Source: Alloalcanivorax gelatiniphagus (lineage in GTDB: Bacteria; Pseudomonadota; Gammaproteobacteria; Pseudomonadales; Alcanivoracaceae). From it: a DNA stretch of 64,000 nt. The notes below the pieces were generated by a model. The model saw nothing but the letters and a program-made list of their open reading frames with translations. It did no database searches and was not told the DNA's origin. The position numbers were made by a program, and so were the translations under genes. The stretch covers positions 124,001-188,000 of the forward strand of contig NZ_VCQT01000001.1 of the NCBI RefSeq assembly GCF_005938655.1, read 5' to 3'. Shown in pieces: positions 62,147-64,000 of this stretch (its first letter is position 1; each line of letters begins with the position of its first letter).

Positions 62147-62907
62147 AGCGGCCTCCGGTCGGGAACGTACTGGCCGCCGCCCGGGCGCCAGGCGTGACGC
62201 AGGGCCTGGTGCAGCCAGCGTTGTGCTTGCTCGGCGGCCTGCTCCAGGTGGTCGCCCCGTGCCAGCCGGCAGGCCATGGCCGAGGCCAGGGTGCAGCCGG
62301 AGCCGTGGTAGACCTCCGGCAGGCGCGGCCAGTCCCAGTGGTGGCGGCGCTCGCCGTCGAACAGATGATTGCTGACCTGGTCGGTGTCGTCGTGGGTGCC
62401 GGTGACCAGCACCGCGCGCCCGCAGCGCTCGGCGATCCGCGCCCCGGCCGCCTGCACGCCGGGGACACCGGCCAGCAGCTCGGCCTCGGGCAGGTTGGGC
62501 GTGAGCACCGTGGTCAGCGGAGCCAGGCGGGTCAGCATGGCCTCGCCCAGGTCGCCCCGGGCCAGGCTGCCGCCGGCCTCCGCCGCCAACACCGGGTCCA
62601 GCACCACCGGCACGCCGGGCAGCCGCGCCAGCAGGTCGGCGATCCATTCCACCATCTCCACCGAGCCGGTCATGCCGATCTTCACCGCCTGGAACTGGTA
62701 GTCGGCCAGCAGCGCCTCGGCCTGTTGCTCCAGCAGATCGATGGGGGTCAGCTGGAAGCCGCTCACGTTGCGGCTGTTCTGCACTGTAAGCGCGGTGATC
62801 AGGGTGCTGGCGAAGCCGCCCAGGCTGTGCACCGCCTCGATGTCGGCATGGATGCCGGCGCCCCCGGAGGGGTCATGGCCGGCGATCACCAGAATATTGG
62901 GTTTCAT
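62143..62907 (-). CDS. thiD: Hydroxymethylpyrimidine (phosphate) kinase
   Basis: A 254-residue ribokinase-fold enzyme phosphorylating HMP and HMP-P. Motifs: VIAGHDPSGGAGIHADIEAV, VKIGMTGSVEMVEWIADLL, VVLDPVLAAEAGGSL, TPNLPEAELLAG and GSGCTLASAMACRLA with the catalytic region. ATG 62907 is preferred over an in-frame GTG 62919 because GGCGGT lies just upstream. Coupled to thiE. Confidence 0.96.
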   Translation of the reverse strand: MKPNILVIAGHDPSGGAGIHADIEAVHSLGGFASTLITALTVQNSRNVSGFQLTPIDLLEQQAEALLADYQFQAVKIGMTGSVEMVEWIADLLARLPGVPVVLDPVLAAEAGGSLARGDLGEAMLTRLAPLTTVLTPNLPEAELLAGVPGVQAAGARIAERCGRAVLVTGTHDDTDQVSNHLFDGERRHHWDWPRLPEVYHGSGCTLASAMACRLARGDHLEQAAEQAQRWLHQALRHAWRPGGGQYVPDRRPL

Positions 62908-62958
62908 TGCTACCGCCACTGTCGATGACCGTCACTTTCGATGACCGCCACGGTTGAT

Positions 62959-62999
62959 GAAGAAAGCGCGGCCCCAGCGTCCGGCGCCGGGCGGGCCGC
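62959..62999 (-). terminator. hemJ terminator
   Basis: On the minus strand GCGGCCC ... GGGCCGC (arms 62993-62999 and 62968-62974, with a further CCGGCGCCGG palindrome inside), then GCTTTCTTC. It starts eight bases after the hemJ stop. Confidence 0.6.
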
Positions 63000-63006
63000 G
63001 TCAAGG

Positions 63007-63429
63007 TCAGAACGGGCGCACCACCACCAGGATCACAATGGCGACCAGCAGCAGTACCGGTATCTCGTTGAACACCCGGTAGAAGCGGTCGCTTTTGGTG
63101 TTGGCGTCGGCGGCGAATTTCTTCAGGTAGGCCAGGCACACATGGTGGTAACCGACCAGCAGCACCACCAGCGCCAGCTTGGCGTGCATCCAGCCCTGGG
63201 TTTTGTAGTAGTCCCAGTTCAGCGCCAGCATCCAGATGCCCAGCACCAGGGTGGCGATCATCGACGGGTTCATGATGCCCCGGTAGAGCTTGCGCTCCAT
63301 GATCTTGAAGCGCTCGCGGCTGGGTTGGTCCTCGGCCATGGCGTGGTATACGAACAGCCGGGGCAGATAGAAGATGCCGGCGAACCAGCAGATCACGGCG
63401 ATGATATGAAAGGCCTTCAGCCACAGCAT
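63007..63429 (-). CDS. hemJ: Protoporphyrinogen oxidase HemJ (UPF0093)
   Basis: A 140-residue membrane protein with four hydrophobic helices: LWLKAFHIIAVICWFAGIFYLPRLFVYH with the conserved His and Arg, MNPSMIATLVLGIWML, MHAKLALVVLLVGYHHVCL and IPVLLLVAIVILVVVRPF. HemJ oxidises protoporphyrinogen IX in bacteria lacking HemG/HemY. ATG 63429 has GGAGAG upstream. Divergent from the ClC gene. Confidence 0.93.
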   Translation of the reverse strand: MLWLKAFHIIAVICWFAGIFYLPRLFVYHAMAEDQPSRERFKIMERKLYRGIMNPSMIATLVLGIWMLALNWDYYKTQGWMHAKLALVVLLVGYHHVCLAYLKKFAADANTKSDRFYRVFNEIPVLLLVAIVILVVVRPF

Positions 63430-63590
63430 GGCGCTCTCTCCGGACGGTGGCGCGTCTGTCGCGCCTGTTTACAAGTGAACGGGTCAACGTCATTGGAGTG
63501 TTGACCGCTGGACGGGCTATACTACCGGGCCTTTCCCCGCCACCAAAGCGCGGTCGCCCCGGACCGCCCCGACCGGACAAGAGGAGTGCC

Positions 63591-64000
63591 GTGAGCAAGC
63601 CGATGCGTGCCAGCCGTGTGATGCGATACTACCTGTTTCGCACGCGACGTCTGACCCGTAGGCAGCTGGGCACCATGCAAGACTGGAAGATGCGGGTGGT
63701 GTTCTGGATCGGCGCTCTGCTGGTCGGTCTGGTCACGGTGAGCTTCGCCTGGGTGGCGGAATACTGCGCCGACCTGTTCTTCCAGATGCAGCGGCAATCG
63801 TCCCTGTGGCCCATTCTGATCACGCCCCTGGGCATGTTGCTGGTCACCGCGATCATGCGGCGCACCGGCCCGGAATCCCAGGGCAGTGGTATTCCCCAGG
63901 TGCTGGTGGTGCTCAAGCAGCGCTACCACTGGCTGCGTCCCACTTTCCTGTCCCTGCGGGTGATCGTCACCAAGTTCGGGCTCACCTGCCTGGGCCTGTT
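63591..64000 (+). CDS. ClC-family chloride channel/antiporter (N-terminal part)
   Basis: A partial gene, open to the right edge (136 codons visible). GTG 63591 has GAGGAG upstream. The translation has a basic N-terminus, a first membrane helix (VVFWIGALLVGLVTVSFAWVA), a second segment (SLWPILITPLGMLLVTAIM) and the ClC selectivity motif GSGIPQ. It transports Cl- or exchanges Cl-/H+ across the inner membrane; channel versus antiporter cannot be decided from this part. Confidence 0.9.
   Translation, partial: MSKPMRASRVMRYYLFRTRRLTRRQLGTMQDWKMRVVFWIGALLVGLVTVSFAWVAEYCADLFFQMQRQSSLWPILITPLGMLLVTAIMRRTGPESQGSGIPQVLVVLKQRYHWLRPTFLSLRVIVTKFGLTCLGL

Overview
This is one high-GC chromosomal window of a gammaproteobacterium. 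Gene content and order match the core of Pseudomonas and its relatives. The hydrophilic style, the base composition, and repeats built around AGGAGCGGCTTCAGCCGC suggest a marine hydrocarbon-degrader lineage such as Alcanivorax/Alloalcanivorax. The genus is an inference; the class is not in doubt.

Layout. 1-5.1 kb: smpB (cut by the window edge), an Na+-dependent neurotransmitter-symporter-type transporter, rnfH, bamE, fur, recN. 5.1-11 kb: the heat-shock run hrcA-grpE-dnaK-dnaJ followed by dapB; two sigma-32-like promoters are visible and no CIRCE. 11-16.3 kb: carA-carB behind a promoter/leader/terminator that looks like an attenuator, then greA. 16.3-22.9 kb: yhbY, rlmE, ftsH, folP, glmM, tpiA, secG. 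22.9-32.4 kb: tRNA-Leu(GAG), a 136-bp tandem repeat grown from the tRNA 3' end, initiator tRNA-fMet, and the rimP-nusA-infB-rbfA-truB-rpsO-pnp translation/RNA operon. 32.4-36.1 kb: a small lipoprotein and a MarR-EmrA-EmrB efflux operon. 36.1-36.7 kb: six tandem inverted-REP units. 36.7-43.9 kb (minus strand): acs, panD, panC, panB, a deoxynucleoside kinase, folK, pcnB. 43.9-51.1 kb (minus): a CrcZ-like A-rich small-RNA locus, cbrB, cbrA, a cbrX-like small ORF, gluQ and an unusual dksA. 51.4-64 kb: aminotransferase-sfsA, a PfkB kinase-Rieske-srkA operon, mrcB, an EcsC-family gene, a TPR lipoprotein plus ybaK, hemL, thiE, thiD, hemJ and the start of a ClC channel gene.

Most of the window is housekeeping. 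The unusual parts are regulatory or structural. (1) The gene in the cbrB position has an intact AAA+ core but has lost the GAFTGA loop that contacts sigma-54, while the neighbouring spacer still encodes what looks like the Hfq/Crc-sequestering RNA that CbrB controls in Pseudomonas. (2) DksA carries a ~290-residue Lys/Ala-rich histone-H1-like N-terminal extension. (3) tRNA-Leu is followed by tandem repeats that each begin with a copy of its own 3' end and keep their hairpins through G-U changes, much like the tyrT/rtT arrangement of E. coli. (4) Inverted REP elements sit at five of seven convergent gene junctions and supply the stop codons of three genes.

All coordinates, hairpins and identities were read by eye; no alignment, folding or database search was run.
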